The notes under the pieces are model-generated. The model did no database searches, was not told the origin of the DNA, and saw nothing but the letters and a program-made list of their open reading frames with translations. Of a DNA stretch of 64,000 bases, positions 43,736 to 54,706 are shown piece by piece. Position numbers and translations under genes: made by a program. Every line of letters begins with the position of its first letter. Position 1 is the first letter of the stretch. This stretch comes from Mauremys mutica (Eukaryota; Chordata; Testudines; Geoemydidae), in contig NC_059094.1 in assembly GCF_020497125.1 (NCBI RefSeq), positions 4,505,733-4,569,732 of the forward strand, given 5' to 3'.

Positions 43736-44547
43736 AATTAAATATAATAATAAAAATGTTTAGTACAGAAACTCCCCAACATAATGACCTCTGAAGATAG
43801 CAACGATGTGAGATAACAACCTTGACAAATGATGCATTTTAAAAATCTTGGCCTACTGGGAAAGATATTTATATAAGTTTCCATTTCCAGTCACAAATCT
43901 AGCATTCTGGAGCAAAGTCACTAAAATATAGTACAACAAACAAATGTTTATTTAACATGCCCCTCACTTTTCCCTCCACCGCACCCCACTCACCGGTGTT
44001 GTCCTTGGTCAGTGGAGACTCAGAGCTCAGAGGTGCTTTCACGTGAGTTCACCTCCCCGGTGGGGGGCAAGAAGACACCTTGCTCATTCCTCCAGCTGCT
44101 CACTGTTCGCTCTGCCACGGCTGTTCGTTGTGCCACCGTTCACTCCACTCACCTTCTGCTGCCACCCGCCACTGTGACTTCTGCAAATTGGTCTCTTGAG
44201 GTTCCACCCAGCTCTCAGAGATTTCAACTCAGCTCTCAGTGGGGGAACCTGATTGCTAGTGCAGTCTGGGCCATCTCTTCCACAGAAACACTGTCCTCAC
44301 AGCAGGACTAAGCACTTAGACCTGATTATCAGTGATTTCAGCTACAGTGGTCACTTAACAGAACAAAAGACTCTCTATGAAGCCTAATCAGCTCTGTCTT
44401 TAAACAGTGGAGAGGGACAGGTCCCCACCCTCTCTCTTGATGCCCTCAATCAGCACAGGTTAAGTACAGTTCTACTGCCCTTTACTCATACAATAAGAAC
44501 AACATTTCATTCCCCCCCCCACACACACATTCAAGTGATTTGTAACC

Positions 44548-45343
44548 CATAGGTGTGTGCAGCACATTTCATTAGGGTGTTCACCCAGGGAATTTTTTTT
44601 TTAAAGGCAAACATCATAAAGGTTGGGGTGCGAGAGGGAGTGCAGGGTGTGGGAGGGGGTGTGAAGTGCAGGAGGGGGCTCAGGGCAGGGAGTTGGGGTG
44701 CAGGAGGGATGCGGAGTGCAGGAGGCAGCTCAGGGCAGGGAGTTGGAGTGCATGGGGGTGCAGGGTGCAGCATGGGGCTCAGGGCAGGGGTTGGGGTGCG
44801 AGGTGCAGGCAGGGGGCTTAGGGCAGGGGATTTGGGGTACAGGAGGGGTGCGGGCTGCAGGCAGGGGGCAGGGAGTTGGGGGCAGGAGAGGTACAGGGTG
44901 CAGGCAGGGGCCTCAGGGCAGGGAGTTGGGGGGGTGCAGGAGGGGTTCGGGCTCTGGCCTGGCGTCGCTTACCTGCAGCGGCGCTCTCCCTGCCTGCCTG
45001 CCCTGGCCCCACGCCGCACCGCTCACCATGTCCCTGCGTGGCCCCTGTGGGGGGACACAGGGCTCTGCATGCTGCCCTTGCCACGCCTCCAGGTAACTCC
45101 CCCAAAGCTCCCATTGGCCACGGTTCCCCATTCCCAGCCAATGGGAGCTGCAGGGGACGGTGCCTGGAGCAACACACGGCGCCCTCTGTTCCCCCCTCCC
45201 GGGACCCCAGGGACGTGGTGCCGTACCGGCCGCTTCTGAGAGCGGCGCGGGGCCTGCGGCACCACGGGGGGGAAATCCCGCAGGCCAGATCTGACCCACA
45301 GGCATTAGGGTGTGCCTGGGCAGACCCAGTGCACACTCCTATG
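44548..45343. mobile_element. hAT-like element with G-rich minisatellite
   Basis: Termini CATAGGTGTGTGCA and TGCACACTCCTATG; TTTGTAACC repeated directly on both sides (44539-44547, 45344-45352; 8 bp plus one shared base). At about 44640-44960 lie six or so imperfect copies of CTCAGGGCAGGGAGTTGGGG plus GTGCAGGAGGGG-type filler. A CCAAT dyad lies at 45105-45152. No transposase. Confidence 0.8.
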
Positions 45344-45944
45344 TTTGTAACCCAACCCCAGCCAAAATCACTTTGGCAACACAGTTTTGTTTGCTGGATA
45401 CCTAGGTAGATTAGGTGTGAATGTAAATACAACCTGGTCCTGAAGCCTTTCCCCCCAGCCTCAGCTCATCACTAGCTGTCAGGGAGAGCTCATTTAAACT
45501 TTGCTTACAAATCATCATTTGAAATTATTAGGTTGGCCAACATTACCGAAATGAATGCACTGACATTGTCATAAACAGCTGTATAAGGAAGCTAGGCTAT
45601 GTTCATACTTCTCAAATCTATTATACTTTTTCAGATACACGTATTTTATCATACACTGTATATGCTTTTAAAGTGTGTATTAATGTTTCAATTTCAATTC
45701 AAATTTCCAAACAGTCACTAAATTGGCATGTAAGTAGTTCACAAAACTGGGGAGGGTGTTGGGGAAATTCAGGGGGGGAGGTGTAGGGAAATCACTGGAC
45801 TGCACCCTCAGCAAGTTTGCAGATGACACTAAACTGGGAGGAGTGGTAGATACGCTGGAGGGTAGGGAGAGCATACAGAGGGACCTAGACAAATTAGAGG
45901 ATTGGGTCAAAAGAAACCTGATGAGGTTCAACAAGGACAAGTGC

Positions 45945-46046
45945 TGGAAATTTCCACTACGTGCATCCGATGAAGTGGGTATTCACCCACGAAAGCTCAT
46001 GCTCCAATACGTTTGTTAGTCTATAAGGTGTCACAGAACTCTTTGC
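45945..46046 (-). repeat. Partial copy of the repeat at 54455
   Basis: Its minus strand matches the first hundred bases of 54455-54604 (AGACTAACA..., CATGAGCTTTCGTGGGTGAA). It joins the broken end of the CR1 to the broken end of the next hAT, so it may mark a rearrangement. Confidence 0.6.
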
Positions 46047-47610
46047 CAGAGTAATATCTTGCTGACTTCAGATCTGCCACAATCTTCTGTTTGACTTTTG
46101 TTCCCAGTAACTATATGATTTCATTTTGAATTGTTTTTCCAAGGTAGTGGTGTGTGTACATTTCTTGGGTGGTAAGTCTTCTTAGATCCTCCTGGAGAAC
46201 ATCATCAAACTCAGCCATCAGCTCCACAATTTTAAGGACGTTTCCATTGTTTGGCACATACAGCTGATCTGAAGTGCCACGCAGTGCTAGGTTTTGGGTA
46301 GCAAGCATTCTCACAATGGCAATGAGCCTTTTCAGAACATTTTGCCAGTAAAGAGACTCTGATGCAATCTTCTCTTGATGCTGATCGCCTATGGCGGCCT
46401 TTAACCTTAGTCTCATCTCAAGCTCTTTCCACCTATGGAATGCTCTCTGGTGATTTGCTGCCTTCTCATAGCATGCCAGATTTCTAGCCAGATTTTTCCA
46501 GCCCTTTGTTCCTGTAGAACCCAATGTGGCTGGAACATTAGACTGGTTTGTAACAAAAACAGTATGCAGTATTCTGGGTTTTTGAGTACATAAACCATGG
46601 CCTCTCCACTTTCTTACCATTGGGGATTTCATGCCAGTAATGTGTTGGATGGAAACTTCTATTTTCATTGTCTTTGGGGAATATGAAGTTTTTCACTTGC
46701 TGTGGCCCATGCGGTACAAAGAAGTCCCTCAGGCTACTGCTCAAGTGGGTCCACAGTCCTGGATCATCTAGACTTAAGGAACTAAACTCAGCAGCAGCTG
46801 TTTCTTGCACCTCCACCACACTCTTCTCTGATCTAGACTTTTCTTCAGAAATGTGTATGGTTAAATCCATTTGAGATGGAGATATGGATGCTGCAGTAGC
46901 TGCCAGGTAACCTGCACTCTGACTGACTGGAAGATCAGGCATCTCCTCACCACTCCCATCCTCACTGGGGCTGGAAGGATCACTGTGAACATTTGTGTCT
47001 ATGTATCTCAGCAGAGCTCCTTCCTGCTTACATAGAAAAGCTTCCTTTGCTTTCTTTCTTTTTCTGAATGTTGCCCCAGGGGGGCGCTTTCTTCTTTCAC
47101 TCATGACTGCTGTTCTGTGCCAGCTAGAGTGGCTCTCAACACTCAGTTGAAGGGGAAAAATAAGCAGGTTGGTAGCCGGGCCTGAGTGAGAGAATATATC
47201 AGTGTCTTAAGGACCTAACCAGCTCCTACTACTTCAGTTGACTGTCTGTTCTCCTCAAGTGGGTTCAGGGAAGCAGCAGGAAACAGGAAGCTCCCTGAGA
47301 AGCTGGTGTTAATCAGTCCAGGCTTCTGGGGTTCTAGAGAGGTACATAAGAGGCTCCTCCTCCTCTCTCTCCCTGTAGCTCCTGCTGCTTTCTGTTATTC
47401 CCTCTCACCAATTCTCCTGCCTGCCTGTTATGTGTCTTGTGCCTTCCTTCCTCCAGCACAGCACTCCACCATCTCTGTGCATCTAGAGCAGAGAGAATAC
47501 ATATGCACCAGCAGCAGACACAATTTTCTACACTCTGTGTCCTAGTGGCACCCCCCAGTCTGCAACCTGAGGCGGCCGCCTCAGTTCACCTCATGGCAAG
47601 GCCAGCCCTG
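46047..47610 (-). mobile_element. hAT element, 5' half, minus strand
   Basis: Read leftward it starts at 47610 with CAGGGCTGGCCTTGCC, a hAT-like terminus, and encodes the N-terminal part of a transposase (46111-47104). The C-terminal half and the other terminus are missing at the 46046 junction. Confidence 0.65.
46111..47104 (-). pseudogene. hAT (ZMYM1/5-like) transposase N-terminal half
   Basis: Two overlapping frames, 46538-47104 (188 codons) and 46111-46668 (185 codons), belong to one protein broken by a frameshift at about 46540-46560. The first has a Lys/Arg-rich start (MSERRKRPPGATFRKRKKAK), an acidic Ser-rich linker and a TTF-type zinc-finger region (HYWHEIPNGKKVERPWFMYS, CFC). The second continues with KGWKNLARNLACYEKAANHQ and HHYLGKTIQNEII, the part before the catalytic core. 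This order is that of hAT proteins annotated as zinc-finger MYM-type-like. The catalytic domain is absent. Confidence 0.75.
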
Positions 47611-47665
47611 CGAGCCCCGCCGCCCCGGGTGGGGGTGAAGCTTGGGCTTCAGCTTTTGCCCCGGG

Positions 47666-47938
47666 CACGGACGGCTTTAGGCCAATTCCCCCGATTCCTG
47701 TGAATCGGGCCCCGCAGCGCCCGGAAGAGGAGCCCTGCAAGGTAAGGCCCCGGAAGACAACTGCTGCCGAGGAAGGACCCTCCATCGAAGTGCTGCCGGA
47801 AACAGCAGCAACTGATTGAGCTGCTGCCAAATTGCCGCCACTATCTTCAGCGGCAGCTCAATCACTGCCGCTGTCTTTGGCGGCATTTCGGCGGCTGCTC
47901 TTTCAAATCGGGCCCCGCACGTCCTAAAGCCGGCCCTG
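47666..47938. mobile_element. hAT MITE, 273 bp
   Basis: Termini CACGGACGGCTTTAGG and CCTAAAGCCGGCCCTG; perfect 8-bp duplication GCCCCGGG at 47658-47665 and 47939-47946. Confidence 0.92.
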
Positions 47939-48011
47939 GCCCCGGGTCCCAGCAAGTCTAATGCTGGCTCTGGCAACCCCATTAAAATGAGGTCATGACC
48001 CACTTTGGGGT

Positions 48012-48089
48012 CCCTTTGAGCAGGGTGTTGGACTAGATAGCTCCTGAGGTCCCTTCCAACCCTGAGATTCTATGATTCTATAATTCTAC
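48012..48089 (+). mobile_element. CR1 3' end, very short
   Basis: TTTGAGCAGGGTGTTGGACT ... TTCCAACCCTGAGATTCTAT followed by ATTCTATAATTCTA. Confidence 0.83.
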
Positions 48090-48208
48090 CCACAATATGA
48101 GAACCGCTGAGCTAGAGGAGAATCCTGCATGATGGTTGCCTGCTAGAGGCACAGGCTCCAGGAGGAGGCAATCCTGCCTGCAGGATCACTGGAGAAAAGT
48201 ATAGCTCA

Positions 48209-51200
48209 CAGGAGCGTAGCTAGGGGGGAGCAGGGGGAGCAGCCGCTCCCCCTGAGCACATTTTACAAAAGTGGCACCTTACAGCCAGGGCCGGTGCAAG
48301 GAAGTTTCATGCCCTAGGCAAAACTTCCACCTTGCGCCCCCCACCAGCCCTGCGGCAGCTCCCCGCCCCCCCTCCTGCCCTGAGGCACCCTCCCCCGCAG
48401 CAGCTCCCTCCCCCCGAGAAGCTGTGTGGCAGCTCCCCACCCCAGCTCACCTCTGCTCCGCCTCCTCCCTGAGCATGCCGCCCCCGCTCTAATTCTCCTC
48501 CCCTCCCAGGCTTGCGGTGCCAAACAGCTGATTCGCACTGCAAGCCTGGGAGGCGGGAGAATGGAGCGGCAACCCCGCGCCCGAGGAGAGGGAGTCTGAG
48601 CCGCACCCGTCAGAGTGCCGCCGGCAGCCCAGCAACGCTGTAAACAAAAATTGGGGGCACCGTTTTTTGGCGCCCCCAAATCTTGGCGCCCTAGGCAACC
48701 GCTTAGTTTGCCTTAATGGTAGCACCAGCCCTGCTTTCAGCGCAGTCAGCACCGGGCTCCGGACTCGGAGTCCGGAGCCAGGCTTTGCGTGCGGCTGCCA
48801 GCTGACTCTCGGCTCTGCACTGCCTTCCCGCATCCCCAGCCCATCTCGCTTGCTTCCAGGCTGCAGGCGGCGGCTGGCTGCCTGGCTCCCCAGCGATAAG
48901 GAGGAGGAGGCTCCCGCCCACCCGCAGCTGCCTGGCTCACTAAGCCAAGCCCCGCTTGGCACACACCACCCAGGCAGAGGTGGGCTCTGCCGGGAGGGGA
49001 AGGGGCGGCAGCGCAGCCCCCCAGCGTGGCGGGGGAGGGAGGCTGAGGAGCAGCAGCCCCGTTGGCCCCCGGCAAGCCCATGCAGAGTGAGGCAGCTGTG
49101 TGGCGGGGAAGGCAAACACCGCTTGAGCAGCCAGTCTCGCTAATATATCATCCCCATCTAGCGCTTATTCAGCCTAATCTAGTTGGAAGAACCTCCTGCA
49201 AACTCCCCATAGATGTGAGCTGTCTCTAAGGCGCCCTGGAATACTCGCTGCACGTTTCTTAAAGCTACAGCACTCTCCCTCTGCCCCGGGATCCCGGCGG
49301 AGTGTCTCTCCACTGTTAGGACCCTCGCTGGTCTCTTGCCCTCTCTGCTCGTCTTGCTGGAGGAAGAAACAGCTTTTTGTCCCAGCACTTGCTCTTACCA
49401 TCGCAAGCCCTAAACCGATCAGCCCCCCCAAAAACTTTCCCCCAAACCCAGTGATTTATTCCGTGCGCAGTATTAGCTGTTTGACCATCTACGCGATCTG
49501 TTAAGCCCCAAATATTTAAATAAACATATTTCAGAGACCAATCTAAATAGATCAAATTCTTTCCAGTCTTCTGCAAAGTAGATCTAGGCATCTGTTCCCT
49601 CCTCTCCCCACAGCAAGGCAGGGGCAGAATAGCATTATGCACAGGAATGCATACTTCTGCTGGGTACACTCGCTGTACTATAAGAACAAGGAAGAAGCTG
49701 TGCCTTTCAACTTGCTTATCTATTGGGAGAAATAAATGTGCGTTCCCATTTCGCCGAGATACTACACTTTTAAACCTGTGGACAAGCAGTTTTAGTGTTG
49801 ACGTTTCTGAAGCACGTTTTAAGGGGGGAAATCTGCTTCGGTTGGTAGTTCCTAGGAAGTCAAAGAATATTTGGTAACAAAAATGAAACCTTCCTTGTAT
49901 GCTCCCCTGTCATGGTGCAAGAGGCAGCCCATCTCCCTGGCTCTTTGTGGCCTGTGTTATCACAAGGGTTTGTACAGAGATTGAGAGATGTGGCCTTCAT
50001 TTGAGTTCATCAGGCAGCAGAGCTCGGGAACAGCAGATAAATATTGGGCGCCCAATTACTTTTTTTGTTGTTGTTTTTTCCTCCACACTTCTAAGCGGAA
50101 ATAATCAAGGGCCGATTTCTCTTCTGATTTACACGCCTGGACTTGGGGCTCGTCAGGTAGAGCAAGCTGCGGCCCAAACGTGTTCCCTACTTGTTGGCGT
50201 GCAACAACCACAGCACAAGGTTTCCACACAAAGGTCATCCCCAGCCTCCCGGGTCGGGCTGGGGTGCTGGGAAAGGAGGTGAGGAGTGAATTCAGGAATC
50301 TGGGGTGGTGGGGAATTTCCTACAGCCCTGTGGTTTGAAAACTACAAATATGAAGTGAGTCCCTTTGCTTTGGGGTTTATAACATGGACTCGTAGTAGCC
50401 TGGCACCCATTTTCGAGCAGCCCTCATTAAAGCGCTGCACGATGCGTGTGGCTGGAGTCAGGCAAGTCTCAGATTCTCTGGCTCTGCCTGTTGGTCTTAA
50501 CATCTCTGGCAGGAGGGTGTGGTGTCACTTTAGTGACTAAATAATGAGTTGTTTACAGATCTAGTAAACAATCTAATCCCCCTGAACTTCCCCTCCACAG
50601 AGGCCTTCTTGTTAGGAGCCCCTGCTAAAGCTAGTAAAACAGCCCCACTCTCTCTGGGTTGGCACAAACCCATCCCATTGGGGTCTCTCTCTGTCCTTTT
50701 CTTGCTGTTTCTTAAAAGGGGAACAACTGTCCCCGCGCCCCCCCCCCCCCAATGCTTGGTGTATGAGCCTTCCGTCTAAGGCATCTAGAGGGACTCAGTA
50801 CTCAGTGTTTCAAAAATGTTAGACTGCCAACCTGTGTCGTAGAGATGTCTTTTGTTTAAAAAAAAAAAGACCCCATGAATAAAGCTACTTTAAGGGAAAT
50901 TACTGCTTTGTCCAACCCTGGAGAGCTATGAGATCTTTGCTCACCAATTCTCATAAAACTTGTATTTGTCATGCCTTTTTGATGACTTTAGTATTACGAT
51001 CTATTATAAATAAAGTGCATTTCATTGACTGATTTTAAAATGAAATTAGTATCTGGAAAAAATGGCCAGTATTTTTTTTAAACCTGTGACAATTATAAAC
51101 TACTGTATTCTGTCATTTACTTTCTAGAATCTAAAGTATATCTAAGTATAATCTAAAGTTCTCCTGTGAAATGCCAGCTGTGCAAACCCTTCCGTGGCTG

Positions 51201-51342
51201 GATCATTCTTGTGTTTTCATTTTAAGCACAAATAAATATGTATAACGAATTTAAAAGTATGTAATTAGTAATTTGATAGGTCGGGTGGCGCCTTTTTTTA
51301 TGTGTTTGCTCCCCCTGATGTTAGAGCCTGGCTAGGCCACTG
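48209..51342. mobile_element. Possible 3.1-kb hAT-like element beside CTPS1
   Basis: Left end CAGGAGCGTAGCTAGGGG and, inward from the right, CAGTGGCCTAGCCAGGC are similar inverted termini, followed at both ends by GGGGGAGC and by GTGGCACC/GGCGCCACC motifs. The flanks (ATAGCTCA, AGCTCGGG) do not form a clean duplication. The interior is a GC-rich block (48742-49140), a MITE, and about 2 kb of AT-rich DNA (49140-51250) without recognisable coding sequence. It could also be two unrelated ends. Confidence 0.45.
48286..48733. mobile_element. hAT MITE, 448 bp
   Basis: Termini CAGGGCCGGTGCAAGG and GGTAGCACCAGCCCTG; flanks CTTACAGC and CTTTCAGC match at 7 of 8 bases. GC-rich non-coding interior with 'gcgccctaggc' near both ends. 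Confidence 0.87.
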
Positions 51343-52250
51343 AGCTCGGGCACTGCACGGCTCACAGCCGTGCCCTGAACACAGGGGCGCTGGGCTCCGG
51401 GGACAACGCTGACTGAAGCCCATGGCAAGCGGCCCAGAGCCCGGGCTCTGAGGGAACCGAAGGGGCCGTTTTCCCGGCCTGGTGGCTGAGGTGGGGGCAC
51501 CACAGGCAGAGCAGGGCTCAGGGGCAGAGGGCAGGCACGGGCTCTGCAGCAGGGCAGGCAGCTTGGCACGGCCCGAGCTGGCAGCCAGACCCAGCTCTCA
51601 CTGCCCACCCCAGGGCCCAGCCCGGGCTCCCCGCCCGTGACTGGCCCCGCCCCCTCGCCGAGAGCTTCCCCTACAGGGAGGAGCGCGGCTGACTCTGAAT
51701 CCGTGGAGCTCACCGCGCAGGCGCGTCTGCTCTGCGACGCGCGTGCGCTCGCGGCACGCCGGCCTCATGCGCTCACTTCACTGCCAAGCCGGCTCGAGCC
51801 CGCGCGCACACCTGCCTCGCGCCGCCGCCGCTGGGCCCAGCGGGCACGGTGAGAGCGAGGGGCAGGACGGGACCATGGCGGCAGCTGGCTGGGAAAACGG
51901 GCGGGCGGAACCATGCGGCTAGGCGGGGGGGGGCAGCCGCGGGGCTGAGGAGGGGGTCGGGCCGGGCGGGGTGCGGCCATGGGGTGTCTCTTGCAGGGCC
52001 CGCCCGCCCGCGGCAGGGGGACCCCGCAGGCACTGACAGCTCCGGGCCGGGGAAGGGCGGGCTGCGGCCCAGCTGGGGGCGGGGCTAAGAGAGGGCCCGC
52101 CCTAAGGTGTGTTGGCGGCGTGGCGCGGGCTGGGGTCGCTGGGGGAGGGGAGGGGTGTCTCGTTGCCCCAAAGCCCCGTGGCCGTGACCGCCCCCCCTCA
52201 GCCCGCTGGGTGCTAGCCCCGGCCCCCTCAGCAGAGTGCCTGGGTCTCTG
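51343..52250 (+). promoter_or_regulatory. CTPS1: CTPS1 CpG-island promoter and 5' UTR exon
   Basis: GC-rich with many CG dinucleotides, sharply unlike the DNA on either side, and no TATA box in a clear position: a typical housekeeping promoter. A donor-like GCACG|GTGAGA at 51848/51849 is the best end for a non-coding first exon, since the first coding exon starts with an acceptor and 12 bases of 5' UTR. Start site and exon 1 start are not visible. A short SINE-tail-like motif (GTACAGCGCCTAGCACAATG) lies near 52285. Confidence 0.7.
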
Positions 52251-52886
52251 GATTGCCAGCTCCCGGGGGCAGGGGGTCACTGTACAGCGCCTAGCACAAT
52301 GGGCTCTGCCCGTGGTAATGCAGCAGGGCATGTGCCAGAGGGCTAGACATTGCAGTGCCCCAGGAGCTGCAGTTCCCTTACTCCTCCCAGGCATAAGAGC
52401 CTCTGTTCCAGCCCCAGCTGCAGTGTCTACACAGCAAGATTAGGTGCGCTAGCCTGAGCCCTGCAACCCCCGGCTGGCAAGCTCCTTCCCAGATGCAGTG
52501 TAGATATCAGGCTCTGCCTAATTTCCTCAGCCATTTAAATATGGACTCTGTTGCTCTTTTACTCTGCTCCTGTAGCATGGGGGGGACTTCACTTAACTGG
52601 AGCAGCAAGACTTCCATGACACACAGCATCTGGTAGTGAAGCATACAGTTTGAAAAGGACTAGACATAGTTTATTGATAGTCCAGTAGACATCAGTGCAC
52701 CTCTTCTGTTTGTGAATACTTGTTTTGAACATATTCACAGAGCAGAGATTTTAATCTTCCTATACTTTTCTTATTGTTCCACAAATATTTTCAGAGAACA
52801 TTCTTCTTTCGGTTTGGCCATATGTTTTTGTCCACTTAAATTGACAGAGGATCTTGCTGTCTAACAAAGAATATTTTCTTTTCTAG
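51849..52886 (+). other. CTPS1: CTPS1 intron 1 (inferred)
   Basis: Inferred from the donor at 51849 and the acceptor TTTTCTTTTCTAG at 52886. Rest of the CpG island at the left, otherwise nothing recognised. Confidence 0.5.
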
Positions 52887-52898
52887 GTCCTTAGACAA

Positions 52899-53064
52899 AT
52901 GAAGTACATTCTAGTCACAGGCGGTGTCATCTCAGGGATTGGGAAAGGGATCATTGCAAGCAGCATTGGGACAATCCTGAAATCATGTGGGTTACATGTC
53001 ACTTCCATTAAAATTGACCCATATATTAACATTGATGCAGGGACCTTCTCTCCTTATGAGCATG
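52899..53064 (+). CDS. CTPS1: CTP synthase 1, first coding exon (residues 1-55)
   Basis: CTP synthase makes CTP from UTP, ATP and glutamine, the rate-limiting step of cytidine nucleotide supply, in the cytosol (also in filaments). The exon starts after the acceptor at 52886 (12 bases of 5' UTR) with the ATG at 52899. It gives [20 protein letters not shown], the N-terminal nucleotide-binding loop ([10 protein letters not shown]), and [19 protein letters not shown]. It ends CAT G|GTAAGC, splitting a Gly codon (phase 1). Assignment to CTPS1 rather than CTPS2 rests on [10 protein letters not shown] (CTPS2 has RVTAIKID) and on later exons. Confidence 0.97.
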
Positions 53065-53982
53065 GTAAGCTGAACTCTGCATTCATAAAAATCCTCTAAT
53101 TTAATTTTTTATGGTCCTAAGGCTTTTGTGGGGAGTGGGGAAATATTTTGATATAAACAACTTATTCTGTACACTCTTACACCTTCTCCAGGATGAAGGT
53201 TTGAAATTAGCAAAGGCTCATTCTCATGCATCAGTGACAAGCCCATCAGTGATTTCAGGTGAAAGTTGTGTATTGTCAGTTAGCTCCTTTTTGTTGCAGA
53301 TGTAGGACCTGACTACTTGCCTAGTGGGGGCCCAAACCTTTTTATCTGCATTAGAAGGAAATAAAAAACTGTTTTTGAGTGAGAGGGAAAAGAGAGAGAG
53401 GAATAGCTAGAGAAAGTGGATAAGACAATGTTGGTGAGGATTTGTGATCTTTAAACAAACATCTCTTAGAAAGGTGTACTGAGGACTGTTTGCCTCTAAA
53501 GGGAGTCCTCTTCTATATTTTCTTTAAAGCCTTTGTAATGTGCAGATTCACCTTGAGAGTATATAGAACAAATATTGATACTAGTAATTTCCATTAAAAA
53601 ATGACTATGCTGAACTTGTAAATATTTCCTTACAGATTTGTTGGATTGATGTTAAGGGTTAGAATACATTTCAGGGAAAGTCTGATCTCAGGGGCTTTAC
53701 TTCAGTTTTATGTCCTCATAAATAAGCTCAGAATCTTGTCTGTTATACACAGGCTGTGCAGTGATTTATTCTTTAACATGTTAATCCTATTCCACTTTCT
53801 AATCTATGAGGTATTTATTTTTATTAGCTGTTCTTTTTAAAATGTTTAATTGTATAAAATAAACTATTTCATCGAGAAGCTGTCTTGTTACACTGGACTC
53901 TTTCAGTTGTCTCAGAAAAACAACTTGCTTGCGTGTACTTTGTCTAGCTGACTCTGTTTTTGCATCTTACCATTTGCTGCAG
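53065..53982 (+). other. CTPS1: CTPS1 intron 2
   Basis: GTAAGC donor, TTTGCTGCAG acceptor. AT-rich; no repeat or gene recognised inside. Short frames here (53111-53305, 53646-53840) are chance. Confidence 0.85.
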
Positions 53983-54153
53983 GAGAGGTGTTTGTGCTGG
54001 ATGATGGAGGGGAGGTAGACCTGGATTTGGGCAATTATGAACGCTTCCTTGATATCCGTCTCACCAAGGACAATAATCTGACCACTGGGAAAATCTATCA
54101 ATACGTCATCAACAAGGAGAGGAAGGGAGATTACCTGGGCAAAACTGTCCAAG
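53983..54153 (+). CDS. CTPS1: CTP synthase 1, residues 56-112
   Basis: Reads [20 protein letters not shown] after the split Gly, then [20 protein letters not shown] and [16 protein letters not shown]. This is the part of the amidoligase domain that contacts UTP and Mg-[20 protein letters not shown] is CTPS1-like (CTPS2 has NLYKDNN and QHV). The exon of 171 bases is phase 1 at both ends; acceptor CTGCAG at 53982, donor CAAG|GTGATG. Confidence 0.97.
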
Positions 54154-54272
54154 GTGATGCAATGCTTCGCTTTATCTTCTGTAGATATAAACCTAAATGT
54201 GCCCCTTTCTTGAGTATTTCTACATCTCTCTCGTCTCATTTGAGTTACAGAAAGGACACTGAATAGTTCTTT

Positions 54273-54706
54273 GGACTGGTCTACACTTGAAAGTTGTACT
54301 GCAATACCTATATCAGTCAGTGGTGTGACATTTTAACCAATATAGTTATACTGGTACAAGTCCTAGTGTGGGTGCAGTTACACTGGTATAGCGGTGCCTT
54401 ATACTAGCATAGTATTGGTCTGTGCCAATATGGAAATAGCTATACCAAAATGAAGCAGCAAAGAATCCTGTGGCACCTTATAGACTAACAGACGTTTTGC
54501 AGCATGAGCTTTCGTGGGTGAATACCCACTTCTTCGGATGCAAGCAGTGGAAATTTCCAGGGGCAGGTGTGTATATATAAGCAAGCAAGAAGCAAGCTAG
54601 AGATAATGAAACACCGTTATGCTGATATAACTGCCCACATTAGTGGTGTTGCTTTAACTGTATCACTTTAGTTAAAGCAGGACAACTTTCTAGTGTAAAC
54701 AAACCC
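54273..54706. mobile_element. Harbinger-like MITE in CTPS1 intron 3
   Basis: Ends GGACTGGTCTACACTTG and CTAGTGTAAACAAACCC resemble the Harbinger termini elsewhere here (GGYCTACACT). AT-rich interior. A clear 3-bp duplication is not visible, so the ends are approximate. Split by 54455-54604. Confidence 0.6.
54455..54604 (+). repeat. Interspersed repeat nested in the MITE
   Basis: Flanked by AATGAA on both sides (54449-54454, 54605-54610). Contains AGCTTTCGTGGGTGAATACC and a weak AAGCAAGCAAGAAGCAAGC repeat near the end. A partial reverse copy is at 45945-46046. Class unknown; the target duplication and lack of terminal inverted repeats favour a retroposed sequence. Confidence 0.65.

Larger units (their letters stand above)
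39945..45797. mobile_element. hAT DNA transposon, 5.85 kb, decayed
   Basis: Termini CAGTGATTTCCC and GGGAAATCACTG; perfect 8-bp target duplication GACTGCAC at 39937-39944 and 45798-45805. It holds transposase remnants on the minus strand (40511-42367), an L3-like LINE insert (about 42525-43735), 5'-region sequence (about 43740-44547) and a nested hAT (44548-45343). Its excision in silico restores the CR1 RT frame exactly. Confidence 0.92.
37236..45942 (+). mobile_element. Second CR1 LINE copy, split by three insertions
   Basis: CR1 ORF1/ORF2 sequence at 37236-39392 continues at 39811-39944 and again at 45806-45942, always in the same frame logic (…[15 protein letters not shown] across the hAT). 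Interruptions are the SINE at 37643-37824, the opposite CR1 at 39393-39810 and the hAT at 39945-45797. The 3' part after NKDKC is missing. Confidence 0.82.
47611..48109. mobile_element. hAT (Charlie-like) remnant
   Basis: Right terminus ATGAGAACCGCTG (complement CAGCGGTTCTCAT) and the motif AGGTCATGACCCACTTTGGGG link it to the element at 32770-34196. The left terminus is lost. It is split by a MITE (47666-47938) and a CR1 end (48012-48089). Confidence 0.55.

Noticed and set aside
48489..49143. Frames of 158-208 codons in the GC-rich block as a gene upstream of CTPS1
   Set aside because: Overlapping frames on both strands, crossing the MITE boundary at 48733, with no domain recognised.
51321..51713. 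Antisense gene at the CTPS1 CpG island (130-codon minus frame)
   Set aside because: GC-rich chance frame; no domain, and other frames of similar length overlap it. A divergent transcript remains possible but is not supported.
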